From: an uncultured Lysobacter sp. | Lineage (GTDB): Bacteria; Pseudomonadota; Gammaproteobacteria; Xanthomonadales; Xanthomonadaceae | Assembly (NCBI GenBank): GCA_946480055.1 | Contig: CAMLID010000097.1 | Location: 1 to 11,838 of the forward strand | DNA: 11,838 nucleotides | Direction of reading: 5' to 3' | In this document: positions 1 to 5,710 of the stretch, one piece after another | Layout: every line of letters begins with the position of its first letter | How positions within the stretch are numbered: position 1 is the stretch's first letter | Translations under genes and position numbers: made by a program | The notes under the pieces: model-generated | Database searches by the model: none | The model's input: the letters and a program-made list of their open reading frames with translations, nothing else | What the model was told of the DNA's origin: nothing

Positions 1-387
1 CAGCGGCAGCGCGGTGGTGGCCCAGTGCATGAAGGTGCGCACCGCGACCAGCCAGCCCAGCGGCACCGGCGCCAGCATCCATTGTTCGAGCGAGCCGTCT
101 TCGGCGTCGCCGCGGAACAGGGTGTCCAGGGCCAGCAGGCCGGCCAGCAGCACCGCCAGCCACAGCACCGCGCCGGCGACCTTGGACAGTTCGCGGGCTT
201 CGCCGCCCAGGGCCAGGGCGAACAGCACCACCACCAGCAGCGCGAACATCGCCGGCTGCAGGGCGTCGCCGCGCCGGCGCCAGAGCAGGCGCAGGTCGCG
301 CGCGAGCAGGGCGCGGGCGGCGCCGGCCAGGCCGGGCAGGGCGGCGCTGCCGGGGCGCTGGGCGCGGACGGTCGGGTTCGGGGTCAT
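1..387 (-). CDS. ccmB: Heme exporter subunit CcmB, partial (N-terminal part)
   Basis: CcmB is the polytopic inner-membrane partner of the ATPase CcmA in the Ccm system I that supports heme attachment to c-type cytochromes. I translated the minus strand from the ATG at 387-385. About 129 residues are present before the window edge and the C-terminal part is missing. Visible features are an Arg-rich cytoplasmic start (residues 20-40) and hydrophobic segments at about 45-60 and 69-87. The CcmB-typical stretch [13 protein letters not shown] follows the second segment, then a third hydrophobic region begins. The start overlaps the ccmA stop as ATGA (387-384), so the two genes are translationally coupled. 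Identification rests on the SLEQ stretch and on position directly after ccmA. Nothing looks broken; truncation is only by the window. Confidence 0.9.
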   Translation of the reverse strand, partial: MTPNPTVRAQRPGSAALPGLAGAARALLARDLRLLWRRRGDALQPAMFALLVVVLFALALGGEARELSKVAGAVLWLAVLLAGLLALDTLFRGDAEDGSLEQWMLAPVPLGWLVAVRTFMHWATTALPL

Positions 388-1028
388 GCCGGCTTCTCGA
401 GAACGAGCATGCGGGTGCGCACCGGCGGCGCCGCGTAGGCGCCGTGGGTGGTGACCAGGGCCGCGCCGCCGTCGCGCAGGTGCGCCTGGACCATGCGGTT
501 GACCAGCTCGATGCCGTCCAGGTCGAGGTTGGCGTAGGGCTCGTCCAGCAGCCACAGCGGCGCCGGCGACATCCACAGCCGCGCCAGCGACAGACGTTTC
601 TTCTGTCCGGCCGAAAGCTGGCGCGCCAGCGCATCCTCGTAGCCGGCCAGGCCGACGATGGACAGCGCGTTCTCCGGCAGCTGGGCGCGGCGCCGGCCCT
701 GCAGGCCGCTGAGGAAGTTGAGGTTTTCCAGCGCGCTGAGGTCGGCCTTGAGCCCGGGCAGGTGGCCCAGGTAGGCGATCGCACGGGCCCGGCGCGCGGC
801 GCGCGCGCGTTCGCCGTCGATGTCGATCTCGCCGCCGTCGGCGCGCAGCAGGCCGGCCAGCACCCGCAGCAGGGTGGTCTTGCCGGCGCCGTTGCCGCCC
901 TGGACCAGCAGCGCTTCGCCGGCGTCCACGGAAAAATCCAGGGGCCCGAACACGGCTTCGTCGTTGCGCGCGAAACGCAGGCCGCGGGCTTCCAGCAGCG
1001 CAGGGGCGGGGCGGTCGAGTGGGGTCAT
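384..1028 (-). CDS. ccmA: Cytochrome c biogenesis ABC transporter ATP-binding protein CcmA
   Basis: CcmA is the ATPase that works with CcmB, CcmC and CcmD to release holo-CcmE during cytochrome c maturation on the inner face of the membrane. The 214-residue protein has a complete ABC domain: Walker [10 protein letters not shown] (44-52, Lys50), signature LSAGQ (138-142), Walker B LWLLDEP (158-164, Glu163) and the switch His195 in TTHG. The family segment with GH, GLK and ENL is at 88-103. Length is normal for the family. The stop overlaps the ccmB start (ATGA). The 79-bp gap to the DUF3293 gene upstream contains one AT-rich island (TAAACT on the minus strand, 1072-1067). This could be a -10 box, but no good -35 box accompanies it, so whether ccmA has its own promoter is open. 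Confidence 0.95.
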   Translation of the reverse strand: MTPLDRPAPALLEARGLRFARNDEAVFGPLDFSVDAGEALLVQGGNGAGKTTLLRVLAGLLRADGGEIDIDGERARAARRARAIAYLGHLPGLKADLSALENLNFLSGLQGRRRAQLPENALSIVGLAGYEDALARQLSAGQKKRLSLARLWMSPAPLWLLDEPYANLDLDGIELVNRMVQAHLRDGGAALVTTHGAYAAPPVRTRMLVLEKPA

Positions 1029-1092
1029 CGGTCGGGCGAGGGCGGCGGTGGGCCGCGTAGCCGGCTAGTTTAATGCGAGTCGCCGGCCAAAC

Positions 1093-1107
1093 CCGCACTC
1101 GGTGCGG
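1093..1107 (-). terminator. Short hairpin just after the DUF3293 stop
   Basis: The perfect 6-bp inverted repeat CCGCAC/GTGCGG with a 3-nt loop abuts the TAG stop of the DUF3293 gene. On the minus strand it is followed by GTTTGG, a poor U tract. It may act as a weak terminator separating DUF3293 from ccmAB. The stem is short and the GC content high, so chance is possible. Confidence 0.35.
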
Positions 1108-1584
1108 CTACTGGGCGCCGGCCCATTCGGTGTGCGGCGCGGTCGCGGCGCCGTTGGGGTGGGGCAGCAGCATGCGCAGCCGTACCGGCTGGCCGCGGCC
1201 CCAGGCCAGCACCGCCGCCTGGCCGAAATCGGCGGCCAGGCGGTCGGCGGCGGCCTGTTCGATCCCGGTCAGCAGCCAGCCCGGCTCGCGCCACTGCCCG
1301 TCCGGGGCGCTGGCCCAGGCCGACTGGCGGGCGATGCCGGCGGCGTCCAGGCGCGCCACCAGAGCGGCGTCGGCGGCCTCGTTGGCCGCGTCCGAACGCG
1401 GTTCGGAGGCCGGGTTCCAGGCACTGACCAGGACATAGCCCTCGGCCGGGAGATAGGCCTCCAGGTCTGGCGCGGGAGCGCCCACGCGCAGCGCGATCGC
1501 GTCGCCGTCGATCACCACGGCATACGCGGCCGCGGCGTACAGGGCGGCCAGCTCGGCGGCATCGACGATCTGGATTTCGCGCAT
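1108..1584 (-). CDS. DUF3293 domain-containing protein
   Basis: This is a 158-residue soluble protein of unknown function. It carries the DUF3293 layout: an N-terminal LAALYAAAAY segment (12-21), AWNPAS (55-60) followed by Asn68, a helix ending in AAG (about 70-83), W98-x-EP with the WLLTG strand (98-107), and FGQAAVLAW (120-128). There is no signal peptide or membrane segment. The frame stays open upstream to 1698, but the extra 38 residues are Pro/Arg-rich and unlike the family, so I chose the ATG at 1584 in front of REIQIVDA. Only a weak GGGG lies upstream as a ribosome site. It is divergent from the aminotransferase and 79 bp from ccmA. Function cannot be inferred from context. Confidence 0.8.
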   Translation of the reverse strand: MREIQIVDAAELAALYAAAAYAVVIDGDAIALRVGAPAPDLEAYLPAEGYVLVSAWNPASEPRSDAANEAADAALVARLDAAGIARQSAWASAPDGQWREPGWLLTGIEQAAADRLAADFGQAAVLAWGRGQPVRLRMLLPHPNGAATAPHTEWAGAQ

Positions 1585-1783
1585 GGCCCCAGTCTGGTGC
1601 GGCCAGCGCGGGCGTGCAAACGAGCGCCGACGGACGGCGGCGGGGCCGGGACGGCGTGCATCGGGCCGCCTGGGTGGCGCGCGCTCGGCCGGTGCCATGG
1701 CGCTGCCGCATGAGCCGGTTCCGCATCGTCATGGTCGCCGTCCTTATATGGTGAGGCAGCGATTCCGTACACTCGGCGTCCCC

Positions 1784-2950
1784 ATGCCACGCCTCAGATC
1801 GATGACTCCAGACACCAAGCTGCCGAAGGTCGGCACGACCATCTTCACCGTGATGTCGCAGCTCGCCGCCGAGCACGGCGCGGTCAACCTGGGCCAGGGC
1901 TTCCCCGATTTCGAGGTGCCTGCGCGCTTGGTCGATTCGCTGGCGCGGGCGATGCGCGAAGGCAAGAACCAGTACGCGCCGATGACCGGCATCCCGGCCC
2001 TGCGCCAGGCGATCGCGGCCAAGACCGAGCGCTGCTACGGCCACCTTCCCGATGCCGACAGCGAAGTCACCGTGGTCTCCGGCGCCAGCGAGGCGATCTT
2101 CGACGCGGTCCACGCCGTGGTCCGGCCGGGCGAGGAAGTGATCGTGCTCGACCCCTGCTACGACAGCTACGAACCGGCGATCGATCTGGCCGGCGGCCGT
2201 GCCGTGCATGTGCCGCTGGACCCGCGCACGTTCGCGGTCGATTGGGATCGGGTCCGCGCCGCGGTCACGCCCAAGACCCGGATGCTGATGATCAACTCGC
2301 CGCACAACCCGTCCGGGGCGATGTTCACGCCCGACGACATCGCCCAGCTGAGCGCGCTGCTGCGCGGGACCGGCATCTACCTGCTGTCGGACGAGGTCTA
2401 CGAGCACATCGTCTTCGACGGCGTGCGCCACGAGTCGGTGCTGCGTTATCCCGAGCTGCGCGAGCGTGCGTTCGTGGTCTCCAGCTTCGGCAAGACCTAT
2501 CACTGCACCGGCTGGAAGATCGGCTACTGCATCGCGCCGCCGGCGCTCTCGGCCGAATTCCGCAAGGTCCACCAGTACAATAGCTTCTGCAGTTTCGCCC
2601 CGGCGCAGTGGGCGTTCGCGGAGATGATCGAGGCCGAGCCCGAGCACTACGAACAGCTCGGCGCCTTCTACGAGGCCAAGCGCGATCGGTTTCGCGCGCA
2701 ACTATCCGAAACGCGCCTGCAGCCGCTGCCGGTGGCCGGCGGTTACTTCCAACTGGTCGACTACTCGGCGATCAGCGATCTCGACGACGTCGCCTTCAGT
2801 CGTTGGTTGACGGTGGAAAAAGGTGTGACGACGATCCCATTGTCGCCGTTCTACGAGTCCGCACCGGGACATCAGCGCCTGGTCCGGCTTTGTTTCGCCA
2901 AGAACGAAACGACTTTGGACGCCGCGATCGAGCGACTGCGCGCGCTGTAA
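1784..2950 (+). CDS. ybdL: Methionine aminotransferase (YbdL-like, PLP-dependent class I/II)
   Basis: This is a PLP fold-type I aminotransferase of the YbdL/kynurenine-aminotransferase-like group, which transfers the amino group of methionine (and some aromatic amino acids) to a 2-oxo acid in the cytosol. With the ATG at 1784 it has 388 residues, close to E. coli YbdL. Visible features are NLGQGFPDF (35-43), the GASEA cofactor phosphate loop (100-104), HNPSG with Asn175, SDEVYEH with Asp203 and Tyr206, SSFGKTYH with the Schiff-base Lys237, and the substrate-carboxylate Arg368 in VRLCFAK. The frame is open back to 1583, but that part is not family-like. A second ATG at 1802 (382 residues) is possible. 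Neither start has a good Shine-Dalgarno. TACACT at 1768-1773, just before 1784, could be a -10 box giving a nearly leaderless mRNA. The preferred substrate is inferred from family resemblance. Confidence 0.88.
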   Translation: MPRLRSMTPDTKLPKVGTTIFTVMSQLAAEHGAVNLGQGFPDFEVPARLVDSLARAMREGKNQYAPMTGIPALRQAIAAKTERCYGHLPDADSEVTVVSGASEAIFDAVHAVVRPGEEVIVLDPCYDSYEPAIDLAGGRAVHVPLDPRTFAVDWDRVRAAVTPKTRMLMINSPHNPSGAMFTPDDIAQLSALLRGTGIYLLSDEVYEHIVFDGVRHESVLRYPELRERAFVVSSFGKTYHCTGWKIGYCIAPPALSAEFRKVHQYNSFCSFAPAQWAFAEMIEAEPEHYEQLGAFYEAKRDRFRAQLSETRLQPLPVAGGYFQLVDYSAISDLDDVAFSRWLTVEKGVTTIPLSPFYESAPGHQRLVRLCFAKNETTLDAAIERLRAL

Positions 2951-2976
2951 AAGCAATTTCCGAGTGCACCATACGT

Positions 2977-3070
2977 TCCCCCCTTGCTCATCGCTTGCAC
3001 TTCGGGCTAACCTTCAGTGACGAGCGTCGCAACAGGCTCGTCAACATTGTGATCGCGCTGTAAGGGGGGA
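2977..3070 (+). repeat. Complementary C6/G6 arms, 9 bp, that could mask a ribosome site
   Basis: TCCCCCCTT (2977-2985) and AAGGGGGGA (3062-3070) are perfectly complementary, with a G-U pair possible at each end. If both are on one RNA they would enclose the 3018-3043 dyad and cover the strong Shine-Dalgarno in front of the small ORF at 3075. A 9-bp match within a few hundred bases can arise by chance, so this is tentative. Confidence 0.35.
3018..3043. promoter_or_regulatory. Perfect dyad TGACGAGC-N10-GCTCGTCA upstream of virB7
   Basis: Two perfect 8-bp arms are separated by 10 bp, about 280 bp before the virB7 start. As DNA this is a plausible operator for a dimeric regulator. As RNA it forms an 8-bp stem with a 10-nt loop. 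No T run follows, so it is not a typical terminator of the upstream gene. A second dyad with the same 10-bp spacer lies in the virB1 promoter (8074-8097), but the arm sequences differ. Confidence 0.45.
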
Positions 3071-3074
3071 GTTC

Positions 3075-3224
3075 ATGGACAGAACGATTTTCTCTTGTCG
3101 TTCATCGGGTGCGGCATCGCCGCCGTCCGATGGGGCAGGAGCACGCGCGGTCCGCGCCGTCGGGGAGACGGCGCCCGGTACCGCCTACCGACCGAGCCTC
3201 GTCCGGTCATCTCAATTTCACTGA
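3075..3224 (+). CDS. Possible 49-codon leader ORF with strong ribosome site
   Basis: An ATG at 3075 follows AAGGGGGGAG (3062-3071), the strongest Shine-Dalgarno-like sequence in the leader, and opens 49 codons ending at TGA 3222-3224. The predicted peptide starts MDRTIFSCRSSG and is rich in Ala, Arg, Ser and Gly. It has no signal, membrane segment or recognised domain. It ends 97 nt before virB7 and its coding region contains the GGGGA-loop hairpin, so its translation could affect that structure. It does not look like a typical protein; the ribosome site is the only real support. It may be a regulatory leader peptide or not be translated at all. Confidence 0.2.
   Translation: MDRTIFSCRSSGAASPPSDGAGARAVRAVGETAPGTAYRPSLVRSSQFH
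3154..3174 (+). promoter_or_regulatory. Leader hairpin with GGGGA loop, candidate CsrA/RsmA site
   Basis: GCGCCGTC (3154-3161) and GACGGCGC (3167-3174) form a perfect 8-bp stem around the loop GGGGA. CsrA family proteins bind GGA presented in hairpin loops. The same GGGGA occurs in the virB7 Shine-Dalgarno (3313-3317), so one CsrA dimer could bridge both sites. A competing small hairpin (GCGCG 3145-3149 with CGCGC 3153-3157) uses part of the same sequence, so alternative folds are possible. Confidence 0.5.
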
Positions 3225-3312
3225 TCTAGACCATGGTGGCGCGAGCGCACCGGCACGTCCGGCAGCGTCCGCCTCCGTCTCAGATCGGTGCGCGCGTCAA
3301 TTCAAGACTATT

Positions 3313-3320
3313 GGGGAAAG
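3313..3320 (+). promoter_or_regulatory. virB7 Shine-Dalgarno GGGGAAAG that decides the GTG start
   Basis: GGGGAAAG ends one base before the GTG at 3322. It supports that start over the in-frame ATG far upstream (3109). It contains the GGA core of CsrA sites, so bound CsrA would block ribosome entry directly. Confidence 0.6.
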
Positions 3321-3321
3321 C

Positions 3322-3825
3322 GTGAGTATCTCTACTGCAACCAGTCATCGTTTGTGGGTCGCGGCGTTGTTGGCCGTCGCATTGGCCGGGTGCGCGACGC
3401 GTCCGGCACCGGATTTCGGCGGTCGCTGGAAGCCGGTCAACCACTTCGCCGAAGTTCCGAACGAAATCCCGCTGCAAAAGACCTACGTCTACTATCCGTC
3501 GCCGATGGACGGCACGTTGAAGACGATGCTCGAGCGCTGGTCGTCGGACTCGCAGATGCCGCTGTCCTACCTGCATCCGTCCGATTTCACCCTGCACCAG
3601 GGCGTGGCCCAGATCCACACCACCAGCGTCCAGGACGCGGTCGCCCAGCTGAGTTCGGCTTACGCCGTTCAGGGCGTCTCGGTGACGGTCGAGAACGGCC
3701 AGATCGTGGTTCGCGCCGCGACGCCGGCGTCGAGCTCGGAGTCCGTGTCGATGTCGGGCGAAACCGCGCCGTCGTCCGAGGCCGCCCAGGCCGAGGCGAC
3801 GCACGTGGCCGGGGTCGCGCCGTAA
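3322..3825 (+). CDS. virB7: X-T4SS outer-membrane lipoprotein VirB7 with N0 domain
   Basis: VirB7 is the small lipoprotein of the outer-membrane core complex, where it binds VirB9 and VirB10. From the GTG at 3322 it has 167 residues: a signal peptide (1-23) with lipobox LAGC and the lipidated Cys24, a short linker with GGRWKPVN (33-40) corresponding to the VirB9-binding segment, and an N0-like fold of about residues 50-133 (KTYVYYP, then PLSYLHP, then VQGVSVTVENGQIVVRA). A Ser/Ala-rich tail (134-167) ends it. The N0 domain is absent from classical short VirB7 proteins and marks the Xanthomonadaceae system, where it forms an outer ring. The frame extends upstream to 3109, but a lipoprotein signal must be N-terminal, so that start is rejected. 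It is separated from virB8 by 95 bp holding a hairpin. Confidence 0.92.
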   Translation: MSISTATSHRLWVAALLAVALAGCATRPAPDFGGRWKPVNHFAEVPNEIPLQKTYVYYPSPMDGTLKTMLERWSSDSQMPLSYLHPSDFTLHQGVAQIHTTSVQDAVAQLSSAYAVQGVSVTVENGQIVVRAATPASSSESVSMSGETAPSSEAAQAEATHVAGVAP

Positions 3826-3841
3826 ACGCGCGCACGTCGTC

Positions 3842-3889
3842 GCGCCGCGCCGCCGAGGCCTTCGGGTCCCGACGCGCGGCACGCGGCGC
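3842..3889 (+). repeat. Large stem-loop with UUCG-capped inner hairpin between virB7 and virB8
   Basis: GCGCCGCG (3842-3849) pairs perfectly with CGCGGCGC (3882-3889). Inside, GGCC-TTCG-GGTC (3857-3868) forms a short stem closed by the very stable C(UUCG)G tetraloop and extended by further pairs (3851-3855 with 3870-3874, one mismatch). No T run follows. It begins 17 nt after the virB7 stop. Likely roles are mRNA stability, processing, or setting different output of virB7 and virB8; this is inference. Confidence 0.5.
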
Positions 3890-3920
3890 ACTTTCCATGC
3901 TCGTACTGGATGCAGCCTAG

Positions 3921-4934
3921 ATGTTCGGAAAGAAAGCAGTCACTCCCCAAGTGGAGAACGCGGTCGGCAAGGCCGTGAATTACGAAGTCACCATCGCCGA
4001 CATCGCACGCCGCAGCGAAAAGCGCGCGTGGATGGTGGCCTGGGCGGCGATCCTGATGGCCCTGATCCTGGCTGGCGGCTATTTCTATTTTCTGCCGCTG
4101 AAGGAGAAGGTGCCGTACCTGGTGATGGCCGACGCCTACACCGGCACCGCCACCATCGCTCGCCTGCGCAACGACTTCGAGAACCCGAGCATCGTCGCCA
4201 GCGAGGCGCTCAACAAGAGCAACATCTCGCACTTCGTCATGGCGCGCGAGTCCTACGACTTCTCGCAGATCGGCGAGCGCGACTGGTCGACGGTGTTCGC
4301 GATGGCCACCCCGCAGGTCACCAGCGGCTACAAGGCCCTGTACGACACCACCAATCGCAACAACCCGATCACGCTGTTCGGCAAGACCAAGACCGTGCGC
4401 GTGAAGATCCTCAGCATCCAGCTGCACGGTGCGTCCAACACCGACGAGAAGACCAAGACTGCGACCATTCGCTTCCAGCGCAGCCTGTTCAACAAGGAAA
4501 GCGGCTCCTCGGATCCGCTGGACAGCAAGATCGCGACGATCGAGTACCTGTACAAGTCGAACCTGAAGATGGACGAGAACAACCGCGTCCTCAATCCGCT
4601 CGGCTTCCAGGTCATCGGTTATCGCGTCGACAACGACTACGCCGCCGCGCCGCCGATCACCAGCGAATACCCGACCGGTCCGACCACCGCTCCGGCACCG
4701 GGCGTGCCCGGCCAGCCGGTCGACCCGAACCTGATCCAGGGGCAGCCCGGCGTGCCGCCGCAACCCGGTTTCCCGGGTCAGCCCGGTCAACCCGGTGTGG
4801 CGCCGCAACCCGGCGTCGCCCCGCAGCCCGGCGTTCCCGGCCAGCCCGGCGCCGCCCCCAACACCGTCAATCCGGCGACGCCGCCGGCCGCACCCGCACC
4901 GACCGGTAATGCGAATGGAGTCAGCACCCGATGA
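3921..4934 (+). CDS. virB8: T4SS inner-membrane protein VirB8 with long Pro/Gly-rich C-terminal tail
   Basis: VirB8 is a bitopic inner-membrane assembly factor whose periplasmic domain contacts other VirB proteins. The 337-residue protein has a cytoplasmic N-terminus (1-36), one transmembrane helix (about 37-59) and the NTF2-like VirB8 domain (about 64-240). The conserved NPLGF motif is at 225-229. After residue 240 comes an unusual tail of about 97 residues rich in Pro, Gly, Gln and Ala, with repeated PGVP/PQPG/GQPG units (about 260-310). The start has no clear Shine-Dalgarno. It directly follows a TAG that closes a 7-codon mini-ORF (3897-3920), so start by coupling or re-initiation is possible. 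The stop overlaps the virB9 start by ATGA (4931-4934). Confidence 0.93.
   Translation: MFGKKAVTPQVENAVGKAVNYEVTIADIARRSEKRAWMVAWAAILMALILAGGYFYFLPLKEKVPYLVMADAYTGTATIARLRNDFENPSIVASEALNKSNISHFVMARESYDFSQIGERDWSTVFAMATPQVTSGYKALYDTTNRNNPITLFGKTKTVRVKILSIQLHGASNTDEKTKTATIRFQRSLFNKESGSSDPLDSKIATIEYLYKSNLKMDENNRVLNPLGFQVIGYRVDNDYAAAPPITSEYPTGPTTAPAPGVPGQPVDPNLIQGQPGVPPQPGFPGQPGQPGVAPQPGVAPQPGVPGQPGAAPNTVNPATPPAAPAPTGNANGVSTR
4698..4850 (+). repeat. Imperfect tandem repeats coding the VirB8 PGQPG tail
   Basis: Related short units such as CCGCAACCCGG, CCGCAGCCCGG and CAGCCCGG recur through this stretch. They encode collagen-like PGxP and PQPG blocks. Unit changes are multiples of three bases, so slippage would alter tail length without breaking the frame. 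Confidence 0.6.
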
Positions 4935-5710
4935 ATTGCCTGCGTAAACATCGCCTCGCCGCCGCCCTGTTGTTCCTGGCGCTCGCCGGCTCGGCGTTAC
5001 CCGCTGCGGCCCAAGTGGTCCAGGAATACGAATACGAACCCACCCGCATCTACCAGGTGCGCACCGGTCTGGGCATCACCACGCAAATCGAACTGGATCC
5101 GAACGAGGTTATCCTCGACTACAGCACCGGCTTCAGCGCCGGCTGGGATCTGAGCCGGCGCGACAACGTCTTCTATCTGAAGCCGAAGAACGTCGACGTC
5201 GACACCAACATGATGATCCGCACCGCGACCCACTCCTACATCCTGGAGCTGAAGGTCGTGGCCACCGACTGGCGCGTGCTGGAGCAGGCCAAGCAGGCCG
5301 GCGTGCAGTACAAGATCAAGTTCGTGTACCCGAAGGACACCGAGTTCGCGGCGGCCAAGAGCAAGGAAGCCGCCGAGCCGGTTGCGGAGATCAGCACCGC
5401 GCTGGACAAGAGCCGGGTCTATCACTTCGATTATCAGTACTCGTCGCGTAGCGCCAAGAAGAAGGCGTGGCTGATCCCGGTCAACGTCTACGACGACGGC
5501 CAGTTCACCTACGTCAAGATGAGCGGCCTCAAGGATCTGCCGACCGGCAACTTCCCGGCGGTGTTCGCGCGCGAACGCGAGGGTGGCGAGGACTTCGTGG
5601 TCAATACCACGGTCGAGGACAACACCATCGTTGTGCACGGCACCTATCCCTACTTGATCATCCGCCACGGCAAGAACGTCGTCGGTCTGCGCAGGAACAA
5701 GCAGAAATGA
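4931..5710 (+). CDS. virB9: T4SS outer-membrane core protein VirB9
   Basis: VirB9 is a periplasmic/outer-membrane core component that forms rings with VirB7 and VirB10. The 259-residue protein starts with a Sec signal peptide: positive NCLRKHR, a hydrophobic core at 9-20, and likely cleavage after Ala27 in LPAAA-Q. The N-terminal beta domain spans about 29-120. A linker with Lys/Ala/Glu-rich KDTEFAAAKSKEAAEP follows, then the C-terminal beta domain (about 160-259) with the Tyr-rich YHFDYQYS, the VYDDGQFTYVKM strand, and a final HGTYPYLIIRHGKNVVGLRR strand pair typical of VirB9/TrbG. It overlaps virB8 and virB10 by ATGA on both sides, so all three are translationally coupled. Length is normal and no key part is missing. 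Confidence 0.95.
   Translation: MNCLRKHRLAAALLFLALAGSALPAAAQVVQEYEYEPTRIYQVRTGLGITTQIELDPNEVILDYSTGFSAGWDLSRRDNVFYLKPKNVDVDTNMMIRTATHSYILELKVVATDWRVLEQAKQAGVQYKIKFVYPKDTEFAAAKSKEAAEPVAEISTALDKSRVYHFDYQYSSRSAKKKAWLIPVNVYDDGQFTYVKMSGLKDLPTGNFPAVFAREREGGEDFVVNTTVEDNTIVVHGTYPYLIIRHGKNVVGLRRNKQK

Larger units (their letters stand above)
2951..3321 (+). other. Structured non-coding leader upstream of virB7
   Basis: These 371 bp between the aminotransferase stop and the virB7 start hold no convincing gene. They contain a C6/G6 long-range complementarity, an 8-bp dyad with a 10-bp spacer, one small ORF with a strong ribosome site, and an 8-bp hairpin with a GGGGA loop, each listed separately. I could not find a sigma-70 promoter I trust. 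The best is TTGCTC (2984-2989), 17 bp, then CTAACC (3007-3012), with a poor -10 box. No hairpin followed by a T run ends the aminotransferase gene, so read-through into the virB genes is possible. In X. citri the virB operon is known to be held down by the RNA-binding protein CsrA, and this leader looks suited to that. Confidence 0.6.

Noticed and set aside
1070..2701. 543-residue open frame on the minus strand
   Set aside because: It runs opposite the aminotransferase and across the DUF3293 gene in another frame. It has no recognisable domain and is low-complexity in its second half.
3250..3266. Possible sigma-54 promoter (CGGCACG then GCAGC)
   Set aside because: The GG-to-GC spacing is 8 nt rather than the required 10 nt.
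3109..3321. Upstream in-frame extension of virB7 starting at ATG 3109
   Set aside because: It would place 71 non-conserved residues before the lipoprotein signal peptide, which must be N-terminal. The GTG at 3322 has a fitting ribosome site.
3669..4808. 379-residue open frame on the minus strand
   Set aside because: It is opposite virB8 and spans the virB7-virB8 gap; shadow composition, no motif.
5467..5706. Upstream in-frame extension of virB10
   Set aside because: It lies inside virB9 in another frame. The ATG at 5707 gives the usual ATGA overlap and a normal VirB10 N-terminus.
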